64,000 bases of DNA, taken from Alistipes sp. (GTDB taxonomy: Bacteria; Bacteroidota; Bacteroidia; Bacteroidales; Rikenellaceae). The position numbers and the translations under genes are program-made. This document shows positions 8,698 through 16,982 of this stretch, one piece after another. The stretch lies in contig JAFZFP010000021.1 in assembly GCA_017555905.1 (NCBI GenBank), positions 1 through 64,000 of the forward strand, in the 5' to 3' direction. The notes under the pieces were generated by a model. It worked only from the letters and a program-made list of their open reading frames with translations. It did not search any database and was not told the DNA's origin. Every line of letters begins with the position of its first letter. Position 1 is the first letter of the stretch.

Positions 8698-11040
8698 TTA
8701 CTTGATAACTACCAAAGGCTGATCAGCCTGAACGGTGTCACCCTCAGCAACCAATAAGCCAAGAACCTCACCAGCATAGTCAGACGAGATAGAGTTCTCC
8801 ATCTTCATAGCCTCAAGGATCATAACCTCCTGACCCACGGTAACCTTGTCGCCAGCCTTAACCTTAATCTCGATAACACGACCTGGGAGTGGTGCGTTTA
8901 CGGTGTTGCCGTCAGCAGCAGTAACCTTCTTCTCAGCAACAGCATCGCCATCATCCTCCATACTGTCAGCGATCTCGATAAGGATAGCATCCGCAGCCAC
9001 GGTGTCGCCCTCAGCAACCAAGATCTGCTTAACGAAACCTGCGTGGTCGGTAGTGATAGAGTTCTCCATCTTCATAGCCTCAAGGATCATAACCTCCTGG
9101 CCTACAGATACCTTATCACCCACCTTAACCTTAAGTTCGATAACACGACCTGGGAGTGGTGCGCATACGGTCTTGCCTGTAACAGGGCGCTTGCCACCTG
9201 CCGCAGCACCAGCCTTAGCGCTCTCAATCTCGATGATAATACCCTCAGCCTGAACGGTATCACCCTCCTTAACGATGATCTGCTTAACCTTACCAGCGAA
9301 GTCTGAAGTGATAGAGTTCTCCATCTTCATAGCCTCGAGGATAGCAACCTCCTGACCTACAGTAACGGTATCACCCACCTTAACCTTAAGTTCGATAACA
9401 CGGCCTGGAAGTGGTGCTACGATAGTGTCGCCAGTGATAGGCTGAAGTTCAACTGCCTCCTCCTTCTTGAGTGATGGGTCAGCAGCAACCTTCTCAGCGT
9501 ATGCAGCCTCCTTGATGCCTGTGAGGTAAGCTTTAGCAACCAATGGGAACAACTCCAACAAGAGCTCCTCCTTCTCGTTCTCTGCCAAGAGTACGCCACC
9601 TGCCTTCTCCAATACTGGGTTAGGCTGCTTCTGGTACTTAGAGGTATCGTAAGGACGCTCCTCGCGGAAACCACAAATCTTCTCGCGGAAGTCCTCAGAA
9701 ATCTTAACTGGAGTACGGCCGTAGTCACCCTTAACCAAACCTACGAACTGAGCCGACTTGTTGGTGTACATCGCACGACCAGCCTTCTCGTCCATAGCGC
9801 AGTTTACTGCCTGAGCGCCTACGATCTGTGAAGTAGGAGTTACGAGTGGTGGAAGACCTGCTGCAAGACGTACTGGTGGGATAAGCTCCATAGCGCGTGG
9901 GAGGATATCCTCTGCGCCCAACTGCTTGAGCTGTGCAACCATATTTGAGTACATACCACCAGGAATCTCAGCATCCTGAACGAGCTTGTTAGGAGCAGGG
10001 AAGCCGAAGTAAGCCTCGATAGCCTGTGATGCTACCAACAACTCCTCCCAGTTCTCCTCCTGAGCAGCCTTAACACAACGGTCGAGCAAAGCATCAACCT
10101 CTGCAGGGGTCTCGTCAGTGAGTGGGTTGAATGGCTTTGGAAGTGGCTTCTCAGCACCAAATACCGACAACTCAAGCTCCTTGCGGATATCCTTCAACTG
10201 CTCGTTGATCTTAGCCACAGCCTCCATATTAGCACCCAACTCGATGCCGAGCTTCTTACAGAAGAGGTAAACCAACTCTACGGCAGGAGCACCTGTACCA
10301 CCACCAAACCACCAGCAGTTTGTATCTACGATATCTACGCCTGCTACGATAGCAGCATATACAGAACCGAGACCATAACCTGGAGTACAGTGAGTGTGGA
10401 AATCTACGGTCACGCCCAACTCCTTCTTGAGGAGTTTGATAAGACCTGCTACACGTGCTGGTGGAATAAGACCAGACATATCCTTGATAGTAATCATATC
10501 GGCACCAAGCTCTGCCATCTGGCGAGCCTTGTCGAGGAAGTACGCATCGGTAAATACCATCTCGTGCTCCTCGCCATCGTTATACTTAGGATCTACGGTG
10601 TAGCAAACAGCGCAGTCGGCGATACCGCCATACTGCTTGATATACTTGATAGTAGACTTCACGTTGTCTACGTCGTTCAAAGCGTCGAAGATACGCATAA
10701 TGCCCAAACCGCTCTCGATAGCGTTACGAGAGAAACCATCGATAATCTCGTCGGTGTAAGGAGCATAACCAAAGAGGTTACGACCACGTGACAATGCTGT
10801 GAGCTTCGATACATCGCCTACAGCCTTCTTAATGGTCTCAAGACGAGTCCAAGGGTTCTCATTGAGGTAACGCATCACAGAGTCGGGCACTGCACCGCCC
10901 CATACCTCCATAGCGTAGAAGCCTGCATCCTTGTAGAAAGGAAGGCAACGATCTACCTGCTGCTGAGTCATACGTGTTGCAAATGACGACTGCTGGCCGT
11001 CGCGCAACGTAAGATCACGAATCTTTAGTGTCTTTGTCAT
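8698..11040 (-). CDS. pycB: Pyruvate carboxylase subunit B / oxaloacetate decarboxylase alpha-type carboxyltransferase with three tandem biotinyl domains
   Basis: 780 aa. Residues ~1-300 are the carboxyltransferase TIM barrel (LTLRDGQQSSFATRM, catalytic Lys in TIKDMSGLIPP, metal site DFHTHCTPGYG). Residues ~300-510 are the conserved carboxylase domain (FGFPAPNKL, PGGMYSNM, GRTPVK). After a short linker come three biotin carrier domains, each with APLPGRVIE and EAMKMEN. The biotinylated lysines are K572, K657 and K746, spaced 85 and 89 residues apart. Relatives usually carry one such domain (~600-650 aa). The enzyme moves carboxyl groups between biotin and pyruvate/oxaloacetate. No biotin carboxylase or membrane decarboxylase subunit is adjacent, so carboxylase and Na+-pumping decarboxylase roles cannot be separated here. 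The linkers (AKAGAAAGGKRPV, DSMEDDGDAVAEKK) differ, arguing against an assembly duplication. Confidence 0.92.
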   Translation of the reverse strand: MTKTLKIRDLTLRDGQQSSFATRMTQQQVDRCLPFYKDAGFYAMEVWGGAVPDSVMRYLNENPWTRLETIKKAVGDVSKLTALSRGRNLFGYAPYTDEIIDGFSRNAIESGLGIMRIFDALNDVDNVKSTIKYIKQYGGIADCAVCYTVDPKYNDGEEHEMVFTDAYFLDKARQMAELGADMITIKDMSGLIPPARVAGLIKLLKKELGVTVDFHTHCTPGYGLGSVYAAIVAGVDIVDTNCWWFGGGTGAPAVELVYLFCKKLGIELGANMEAVAKINEQLKDIRKELELSVFGAEKPLPKPFNPLTDETPAEVDALLDRCVKAAQEENWEELLVASQAIEAYFGFPAPNKLVQDAEIPGGMYSNMVAQLKQLGAEDILPRAMELIPPVRLAAGLPPLVTPTSQIVGAQAVNCAMDEKAGRAMYTNKSAQFVGLVKGDYGRTPVKISEDFREKICGFREERPYDTSKYQKQPNPVLEKAGGVLLAENEKEELLLELFPLVAKAYLTGIKEAAYAEKVAADPSLKKEEAVELQPITGDTIVAPLPGRVIELKVKVGDTVTVGQEVAILEAMKMENSITSDFAGKVKQIIVKEGDTVQAEGIIIEIESAKAGAAAGGKRPVTGKTVCAPLPGRVIELKVKVGDKVSVGQEVMILEAMKMENSITTDHAGFVKQILVAEGDTVAADAILIEIADSMEDDGDAVAEKKVTAADGNTVNAPLPGRVIEIKVKAGDKVTVGQEVMILEAMKMENSISSDYAGEVLGLLVAEGDTVQADQPLVVIK

Positions 11041-11168
11041 AATTTCACTAAGGTTTATATTGTTAGTTTTTAGGTTTTAGTCTGTTCATTTCCAGCCAAT
11101 TCCATCGCCCCGTTAGAGATATACACTTCGGAAAACTATTCAACTAATGGGGTAGTAATTTGCTGTGC

Positions 11169-11184
11169 TGTTATTCGAATAACA
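11169..11184. promoter_or_regulatory. 16-bp perfect palindrome at the pycB transcription start
   Basis: TGTTATTCGAATAACA reads the same on both strands. It overlaps the downstream edge of the -7 box and covers the expected start of transcription of the leftward gene, the usual place for a repressor operator. Confidence 0.5.
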
Positions 11185-11214
11185 AATGTAAGCAATTTTT
11201 TTCTAAAAAACAAA
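11183..11214 (-). promoter_or_regulatory. Promoter of pycB
   Basis: On the minus strand: -33 TTTG (11214-11211), a 20-nt spacer, -7 TACATTTG (11190-11183). The untranslated leader would be about 135 nt. The rest of the 320-base gap to the M64 gene holds the palindrome at 11169 and the terminator at 11293. Confidence 0.75.
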
Positions 11215-11292
11215 TATTTTCCATAAAAAAGCGAGTGCCATTGTTATCTGGCTGGGGTAGTCTGTTGCTTGGGGTGTGGTTTGTGGAGGGGT

Positions 11293-11336
11293 AAAAGATT
11301 AGGAGACTATCAACAATTCTCTGTCGATAGTCTCCT
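11293..11336 (-). terminator. Terminator of the plsY-M64 peptidase unit
   Basis: 11-bp perfect stem AGGAGACTATC / GATAGTCTCCT (11301-11336), followed on the minus strand by AATCTTTTAC. Confidence 0.75.
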
Positions 11337-11360
11337 ATAGTGTTGGGTGAGGTGTATAAC

Positions 11361-12644
11361 CTACTCTGCCTGATGGAGTATCACACGCTCGATTGCTCGT
11401 TCGCAGACGGGGCAGAAGCGCTCGGCGGTGTTGTTACGCATACGGCAGACAACAGCTGGGCGGAAAATGCCCTTGCTGAGGTAGCCACCACCCTCGTAAA
11501 CGCCTACGGTATAGTTCTCCTCGCGCTCTTTGGTTGGAGCGGAAGGAATTTCCACACCCTCCTCTACCATATCGGCCCACTTTGAGTCGAAATCGACCAA
11601 CGTGGTGATGTTAGGTTCCCAAGGCTCGTGAGCGATAGAGTGCATATTGTCGTTGTCGTCAGCATTGTCGTAGAAGTACTCGTCGCCAAGACCTCCGAAC
11701 GAATGGCCGAACTCGTGGACTACCACAGGACGGAAGTCAGGGTGGTGAGCGGTGGTGAGGGTGTATGAGTTGTAGATACCTCCGCCACCATAGGTGTCGG
11801 TATTAGCCAAGATTACGAAGTGTTCGCAAGGGATGTTGGTCACCAAGTTGAACATATCGTAGACATTGCTCGTTGTGAGGTAGCGAGCCATATAGAAGGT
11901 CATAAAGTGTGAACTCACAGCCGTATTGCGCCAAGCACCCTGCTGAGGAACGCTCACGTTGCTATCCAATGAGGGTGTCGATACGGCGATGAAGTTGAAC
12001 TTCTCGCGGTGGCTGTTGAAGGGCTCGTAAGAGAGAATCTCCTCGGCCGTGATGCGGGCATCCTCCATAAAGAACTCCATCTCCTCGGCGGTATAGCCCT
12101 CGGCAAGAATCACTACGTCGATAGCGCTCTTAGAGTCACCTCCCTTATGTATATAGGTGTAGGGGAGTGGCTCAACATCGCTATTATCACGAATGAGGGC
12201 ATCCTTAGGGTTGATCGTAAAACTATGCTTAGACTCCTTGCCCGTATTGTCGCGAAGGACGAGGTGTGCTACGGCCTCGTTGCGTGGCATAGGCACAAGG
12301 AGCGTAAACTCGAAACTACGAGTGTTGGTAAGTGCCTCCTCGGTGGTTATCCACTCCTGGAAGAGTGATGAGAAGGATGTGGTGTAGATGGTCTGGTTGG
12401 TCATCTTATCTACCAACGTAAGGTCGCCATTGCCGAGCAGTGGGTTGGTAGTAAGGTTGATACGACGGCCCCACCAATCCTTTGTTGAAGAGAGGCGGTC
12501 TAAGGCTACGTACTGCTCCGAGGCGTTGCCACTGAATGTGTAGTCGATGCGGAGGGTTACATCCTCGAAACACTCCTCGAACTCCTGGCCAAAGAGTGTT
12601 GCAGAGCAGAGTAGAGCAAATAGAGTAAATAGTATTCGTTTCAT
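11361..12644 (-). CDS. Secreted M64-family metallopeptidase (IgA peptidase M64 domain)
   Basis: 427 aa with a signal peptide (MKRILFTLFALLCSATLFG). The zinc-binding motif is HEFGHSFGGLGDEY with H310, E311 and H314. It is preceded by the M64 signatures KSAIDVVILAEGYTAEEM and NIPCEHFVILANTDTYGGGGIYN. An N-terminal beta domain (~20-150) precedes the catalytic domain. The C-terminus has a Cys pair (CRMRNN, FCPVCERAIERV). M64 enzymes include the Clostridium ramosum IgA protease, but most Bacteroidota members are uncharacterised, so IgA cleavage should not be assumed. It lies 31 bases after plsY on the same strand and is probably co-transcribed with it. Confidence 0.88.
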   Translation of the reverse strand: MKRILFTLFALLCSATLFGQEFEECFEDVTLRIDYTFSGNASEQYVALDRLSSTKDWWGRRINLTTNPLLGNGDLTLVDKMTNQTIYTTSFSSLFQEWITTEEALTNTRSFEFTLLVPMPRNEAVAHLVLRDNTGKESKHSFTINPKDALIRDNSDVEPLPYTYIHKGGDSKSAIDVVILAEGYTAEEMEFFMEDARITAEEILSYEPFNSHREKFNFIAVSTPSLDSNVSVPQQGAWRNTAVSSHFMTFYMARYLTTSNVYDMFNLVTNIPCEHFVILANTDTYGGGGIYNSYTLTTAHHPDFRPVVVHEFGHSFGGLGDEYFYDNADDNDNMHSIAHEPWEPNITTLVDFDSKWADMVEEGVEIPSAPTKEREENYTVGVYEGGGYLSKGIFRPAVVCRMRNNTAERFCPVCERAIERVILHQAE

Positions 12645-12675
12645 ATTTATAGTTCGTGTTATTTAAGTTGTTATG

Positions 12676-13401
12676 CTATTTTTTTTCGGTGTTACCCTCC
12701 TCTTTCTTCTCGCCATTCTCCTCTTCGGGACCTCCCCAAAGGAAGATTTGCGATTCGGTGCCGTTGCGCAGACGGCTGATGTTCTTGCGGTGGGTCCACA
12801 CCAAAAGGATGGCTACCACCCACGAGAAGATGATGAATGGTACGCTGAGGAATGGGGCCGAAGAGTTGTAGGTCATCGTAGAGAAGATCATCACCAAGAG
12901 TGGGTAGCAACAGCCTGCCACCATTGATGCCAACGAGACATAGTGCCAAATGGCAAAGACGAAGCACCATACGGCAAAGCATAGGAGTAGGATAGGTGCA
13001 TAAATGCCCGTACCAGCGCCCAAAAGTGTAGCTACACCCTTACCTCCCTTGAATCCCGCGAAGATGGGGAAGATGTGGCCAAGCACCACGAAGACAGTTG
13101 CGATGATGCGTAGGTTAATAATCCAGTCTTGGCTGACATTGTCGTCGTAACGCATTAGTGATGTGAGAATTACGGCAACGAAACCCTTGAAGTAGTCGAT
13201 GATGAATACGGGGGCTGCGGCACGCTTACCCAACACACGGAGCATATTCGTAGTTCCCGCATTCTTAGAGCCGTGCTCGCGAATATCTATGCCATAATAT
13301 TTCTTGCCAATCCAAACGGCACTCGGTATCGAGCCAAGTAGATAGGCCACAATCATAAGTGCGATAACCGATAGCCACGTTGTTGCTTCCCACGTTCCCA
13401 T
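12676..13401 (-). CDS. plsY: Acyl-phosphate:glycerol-3-phosphate acyltransferase PlsY
   Basis: Inner-membrane enzyme that transfers an acyl group from acyl-phosphate to glycerol-3-phosphate, the first step of phospholipid synthesis. 241 aa with about five transmembrane segments and the three PlsY motifs: LGSIPSAVWIGK, HGSKNAGTTNMLRVLGK (glycerol-phosphate site) and GHIFPIFAGFKGGKGVAT. The C-terminus is a charged, Glu/Lys-rich tail after HRKNISRLRNGTE, longer than usual. It lies upstream of the M64 peptidase. A -7 box TAACTTTG lies on the minus strand at 13481-13474. Confidence 0.95.
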   Translation of the reverse strand: MGTWEATTWLSVIALMIVAYLLGSIPSAVWIGKKYYGIDIREHGSKNAGTTNMLRVLGKRAAAPVFIIDYFKGFVAVILTSLMRYDDNVSQDWIINLRIIATVFVVLGHIFPIFAGFKGGKGVATLLGAGTGIYAPILLLCFAVWCFVFAIWHYVSLASMVAGCCYPLLVMIFSTMTYNSSAPFLSVPFIIFSWVVAILLVWTHRKNISRLRNGTESQIFLWGGPEEENGEKKEEGNTEKK

Positions 13402-13473
13402 ATCTGTAATAGTTTTTCTGTTAGCGATTGATTGTCAGTAGTTTGCGTATTATGCACAATTATACTGATAACA

Positions 13474-13481
13474 CAAAGTTA
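13474..13481 (-). promoter_or_regulatory. -7 box upstream of plsY
   Basis: TAACTTTG on the minus strand, about 75 bases before the plsY start. The best -33 match is at 18 nt, slightly short. Confidence 0.45.
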
Positions 13482-13587
13482 CAAAAAAAAGGTTAAGAAC
13501 AAAATTTTTCACAACTATTGTTTGCGACGCATCTACCAAAACAGTAAAAAAAATGGGTCGATGTTATCGTGTTTCAAAAAAAATATC

Positions 13588-13595
13588 TATATTTG
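13588..13595 (+). promoter_or_regulatory. -7 box upstream of the YitT-family gene
   Basis: TATATTTG, 28 bases before the ATG at 13624. It lies inside the longer open frame, supporting the later start. No clear -33 box. Confidence 0.5.
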
Positions 13596-13623
13596 TTATA
13601 GAATAATACATAATTGCATATTT

Positions 13624-14637
13624 ATGAAACTACAACTTAGCTTTGCCAATCTCGCTACCTCGTTCAAGGAGTCTGTAACTGATTGGCGTTGGTGGTCTTC
13701 CATCGGACAAATTGTATTTGGCTGCTTCCTCGTTGCAGTGGCTTTCGTAGTATTTATCAACCCTTACAATATGGTACCTGGTGGTATCTATGGTTTGGCG
13801 TTGGTGCTTCACAACCTCTTCCCATCTATTCAGGTTGGTACGTTCGGTTATATGTTCGATGTACCTCTTATCCTTACCGCATTGATTCTCTTTGGTGGAA
13901 CGTTCGGAGGTCGTACAATCTTTGCTTCGTTCATCACACCAGGTATTATGAATATTCTCGACTACCTTGTCTACCCATCTCAGGAGGCTATCGAGGCACT
14001 CGACCCACAACTCTTGCTTGGTGGTCAGATCGACCTCTCGTCTCACCTTATGCTTGCTGCCATCATCGGTGGTTGCTTCTCGGGTGTCGGAGTTGGTTTA
14101 GTAATTCGTAACAACGCTGCTACGGGTGGTACAGATATTACAGGTATGTTGCTTCACCGCTTTGCTAAGATGAAGTTCGCCAACGGCGTACTCCTCTCGG
14201 ATGCAATCATCGTATTCAGTGGTCTGCTCGTCATTGGCTTCGGTGTAGGTATCGAGGGTCCAGGAGAGGGCGTTATGTTGTCGCTCTACTCAGCAGTATG
14301 TATCTTTGTGAACGCCAAGGTTTTGGGTTATACCATCGATGGTGCTTCACGCGACAAGTTGCTCTATATCATCTGCGAGAACCACTCCGACGCTATGCGC
14401 GACTACATCCTCAAGGATTTGGATCGTGGTGGTACCTATCTCAAGGCTAAGGGTATGTACACGGGCAACGAGAAGGAGATGATCTTCTTGGTTGTAAGCC
14501 GTAAGGAGGTACGCAAGGTGCAGCAGAAGATTAAGGAGTTCGATCCACACTCTTTCGTTGTCGTTACCGATGCTTACGACACATTTGGTCAGGGCTTCAA
14601 GCCATTCCCACAGGAGGATGGTATGCCTACAGAGTAA
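13624..14637 (+). CDS. YitT family membrane protein (DUF161-DUF2179)
   Basis: 337 aa from the ATG at 13624. An in-frame extension starts at 13432, but it runs through AT-rich promoter sequence and lacks family character. Five to six hydrophobic helices carry the YitT signatures NPYNMVPGGIYGLALVLHNLF, LFGGTFGGRTIFASFITPG and VIRNNAATGGTDITGMLLHRF. The C-terminal soluble DUF2179 domain (~250-337) contains ITGxxAY-like repeats (GTYLKAKGMYTGNEKEMIFLVVSRKE). Transport function is suspected for the family but not established. It is followed 21 bases later by miaB on the same strand. Confidence 0.85.
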   Translation: MKLQLSFANLATSFKESVTDWRWWSSIGQIVFGCFLVAVAFVVFINPYNMVPGGIYGLALVLHNLFPSIQVGTFGYMFDVPLILTALILFGGTFGGRTIFASFITPGIMNILDYLVYPSQEAIEALDPQLLLGGQIDLSSHLMLAAIIGGCFSGVGVGLVIRNNAATGGTDITGMLLHRFAKMKFANGVLLSDAIIVFSGLLVIGFGVGIEGPGEGVMLSLYSAVCIFVNAKVLGYTIDGASRDKLLYIICENHSDAMRDYILKDLDRGGTYLKAKGMYTGNEKEMIFLVVSRKEVRKVQQKIKEFDPHSFVVVTDAYDTFGQGFKPFPQEDGMPTE

Positions 14638-14658
14638 TTTAATATCGTTAAATCGAAT

Positions 14659-16002
14659 ATGATGATGAATAATTTGCGACCATTGACAGGCAATGGACGT
14701 AAACTATACATTGAGACCTATGGTTGCCAGATGAATGTTGGCGATTCGGAGATTGTGGTCTCTATTATGCAGCAGGAGGGTTATCGCTATACCGAGAGCC
14801 TTGAGGAGGCAGATATTGTCCTTATCAACACTTGCTCGATTCGCGACAATGCCGAGCAACGTATCTGGGGTCGCCTCAGCGAGATGCGCCGTATGCGCAA
14901 GCAGAAGGGTTCGCTCATCATTGGTGTCATCGGCTGTATGGCCGAGCGCCTCAAGGAGGACTTGACTAAGGGTGGCACAGGTGTAGATATCGTTGCAGGC
15001 CCTGATGCCTACCGCGACCTCCCACGCCTCGTTCGTGAGGTGGATAACGGTGCTACGGGTGTGAACGTGGAACTCTCGAAGGAGGAGACCTACGCAGAGA
15101 TTGCCCCTGTTCGTCTCGATAGGAATGGCGTAAGTGCCTTCATCGCCATTATGCGTGGCTGTAACAACTACTGCTCATACTGTGTCGTTCCCTACACACG
15201 AGGTATCGAGCGCAGCCGTGATGCCGAGACTATCGTTGCTGAGGCCCGCACACTCTTCGAGAACGGCTACCGTGAGGTGACTCTCTTGGGTCAGAATGTG
15301 AACTCATACCGCACAGGTGAGGTAGACTTCCCTGAGTTGTTGAAGCGTGTTGCCGAGATATCGCCACTCCTCAGAGTGCGTTTCGCAACCTCTCACCCAA
15401 AGGATATCAGCGACAAGTTGCTTGAGACGATGGCTTCGATGCCAAATATATGCAAGGCCATCCACCTCCCTGCGCAGTCAGGCTCTACGGAGATGCTCAA
15501 GCGTATGAATCGCAAATATACACGCGAGTGGTATTTGGAGCGTGTGGCAGCCATTCGTCGCTATATGCCCGATTGTGCTATCACCACCGACCTCATCGCA
15601 GGCTTTGCCCACGAGACAGAGGAGGAGCATCAGGAGACACTCTCACTTATGCGTGAGGTGGGCTACGACTTCGCCTATATGTTTAAGTACTCGGAGCGCC
15701 CAGGAACATTTGCTCAGCGCAATCTTGGCGACGACATCCCGGAGGATGTTAAGACACGACGTCTAACCGAGATTATCGACCTTCAGAACAAACTCTCGGA
15801 GGAGAGCAACAAGCGCGATGTAGGCAAGGAGTTCGAGATCTTGGTTGAGTGTACCTCAAAGCGTAGCGAGGAGCAACTATCGGGTCGCACATCCCAGAAC
15901 AAGATGGTTGTCTTCGACAAGGGCAATCACCAGATTGGCGACTATGTGAAGGTGCGTATTACTGGTTGTTCGTCAGCAACACTTTTCGGAGTGGAGGTAT
16001 AG
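14659..16002 (+). CDS. miaB: tRNA-2-methylthio-N6-dimethylallyladenosine synthase MiaB
   Basis: Radical-SAM methylthiotransferase acting on i6A37 of tRNAs that read UNN codons. The N-terminal UPF0004 domain has three cluster cysteines ([22 protein letters not shown]). The radical-SAM domain has [15 protein letters not shown], the CxxxCxxC motif. A C-terminal TRAM domain follows (~380-447, [20 protein letters not shown]). The motif pattern ([21 protein letters not shown]) indicates MiaB rather than RimO or MtaB. 447 aa, normal. Probably co-transcribed with the YitT gene. The start has three ATGs in the first four codons. Confidence 0.96.
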   Translation: MMMNNLRPLTGNGRKLYIETYGCQMNVGDSEIVVSIMQQEGYRYTESLEEADIVLINTCSIRDNAEQRIWGRLSEMRRMRKQKGSLIIGVIGCMAERLKEDLTKGGTGVDIVAGPDAYRDLPRLVREVDNGATGVNVELSKEETYAEIAPVRLDRNGVSAFIAIMRGCNNYCSYCVVPYTRGIERSRDAETIVAEARTLFENGYREVTLLGQNVNSYRTGEVDFPELLKRVAEISPLLRVRFATSHPKDISDKLLETMASMPNICKAIHLPAQSGSTEMLKRMNRKYTREWYLERVAAIRRYMPDCAITTDLIAGFAHETEEEHQETLSLMREVGYDFAYMFKYSERPGTFAQRNLGDDIPEDVKTRRLTEIIDLQNKLSEESNKRDVGKEFEILVECTSKRSEEQLSGRTSQNKMVVFDKGNHQIGDYVKVRITGCSSATLFGVEV

Positions 16003-16044
16003 TGTGGGTATTTTGTAAAGATGCACTGATTTAGAAAATCTATA

Positions 16045-16078
16045 ATAAATGGCGTGTCCTGCGGGACGCGCCATTTAT
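16045..16078. terminator. Terminator between miaB and truA
   Basis: 15-bp stem ATAAATGGCGTGTCC / GGACGCGCCATTTAT with one G-U and a 4-nt loop, between convergent genes. Confidence 0.75.
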
Positions 16079-16099
16079 CGTTATTATACCTTATATATA

Positions 16100-16831
16100 T
16101 TAGTACTTCACTCCAGAGAGGAATAGTCCGCAGGCGGGTGCGCCAGCGCTACAACGCGACAGGTCGCGTGAGGTGATGATATCCTCGAACTCCGCAACGC
16201 TATACTTGCCTCGCCCCACATCTACCAACGTACCTACAATGGCTCGTACCATATTGCGCAAGAAGCGGTTGGCACGTATGGTGAAGCGCAGTGTGCCGTC
16301 GCTCTCAACAACCCACTCGGCGTGCGATATGTTGCAGATATTGGTCTTGTTATTGGAGTTCAACTTCGCAAACGAGGTGAAGTCGTCGTACTCGAGGAGT
16401 TTGCGTGCTGCCTCGTTCATCCTCTCTACATCTATCTCTGCCGTAAAGTGCCAAGCCGAGTAGCGACGGAAGGGTGACTTATGTGGCGTGAGGAAGTAGG
16501 TGTACTCCCTCTCCTTGGCATCAAAGCGTGCGTGGAGCGTAGGCTCTACTTCGTAGATGCGCATAATGGCGATATCCATAGGGAGGACCTTATTTAGTTT
16601 ATAGCAGAGTTGTGCGCAGTCGATTGTAGCTTCGCTATCGAAGTGGGCGGTATAGAACGAGGCGTTTACTCCCGTATCTGTGCGTCCAGCACCCACAATC
16701 TCGGTAGGTATGCGCAGGAGCATCGACAATTTCTCTTCGATGACACCCTCGACGGTGATGGCATCGGGTTGGCGTTGCCACCCAAAATATGCGGTGCCGT
16801 CGTATTGTAGTTCGATAAAGTAGCGAGCCAT
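16100..16831 (-). CDS. truA: tRNA pseudouridine(38-40) synthase TruA
   Basis: 243 aa. The catalytic Asp is D52 in VGAGRTDTGVNA, preceded by the conserved LQYDGTAYFGWQRQP start and followed by DFTSFAKLNSNNKTNICNI and RANRFLRNMVRAIVGTLVDVG. Modifies positions 38-40 of the anticodon stem. The start at 16831 (MARYFIELQYDG) is chosen over a longer frame opening at 16924 because the homologous region begins there and a perfect -7 box (TATCTTTG) lies at 16860-16853, inside the extension. Confidence 0.95.
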   Translation of the reverse strand: MARYFIELQYDGTAYFGWQRQPDAITVEGVIEEKLSMLLRIPTEIVGAGRTDTGVNASFYTAHFDSEATIDCAQLCYKLNKVLPMDIAIMRIYEVEPTLHARFDAKEREYTYFLTPHKSPFRRYSAWHFTAEIDVERMNEAARKLLEYDDFTSFAKLNSNNKTNICNISHAEWVVESDGTLRFTIRANRFLRNMVRAIVGTLVDVGRGKYSVAEFEDIITSRDLSRCSAGAPACGLFLSGVKY

Positions 16832-16852
16832 AGCAATATTCAATCTTTTATG

Positions 16853-16860
16853 CAAAGATA
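16853..16860 (-). promoter_or_regulatory. -7 box of truA
   Basis: TATCTTTG on the minus strand, 22 bases before the truA ATG. It decides the start choice. Confidence 0.6.
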
Positions 16861-16911
16861 AGTATAATATTTTATTCTTGCTATGTATTATCCCGATATA
16901 AATAAGAGAGA

Positions 16912-16971
16912 GGCCATTCGACATCTGCCGAATAGCCCCTTAGTCTAAGTGAGGGGTTGCGAATAACCCCT
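16912..16971 (-). terminator. Two adjacent hairpins after lpd
   Basis: Downstream of the lpd stop on the minus strand: AGGGGTT / AACCCCT (16952-16971), then GGCCATTCG / CGAATAGCC with one mismatch (16912-16937). Neither has a strong U-tract. Confidence 0.4.
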
Positions 16972-16982
16972 ATTATCAGAAA

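Noticed and set aside
11361..12644. Naming the M64 enzyme an IgA protease
   Set aside because: The family name comes from one studied member; nothing in this sequence shows IgA specificity.
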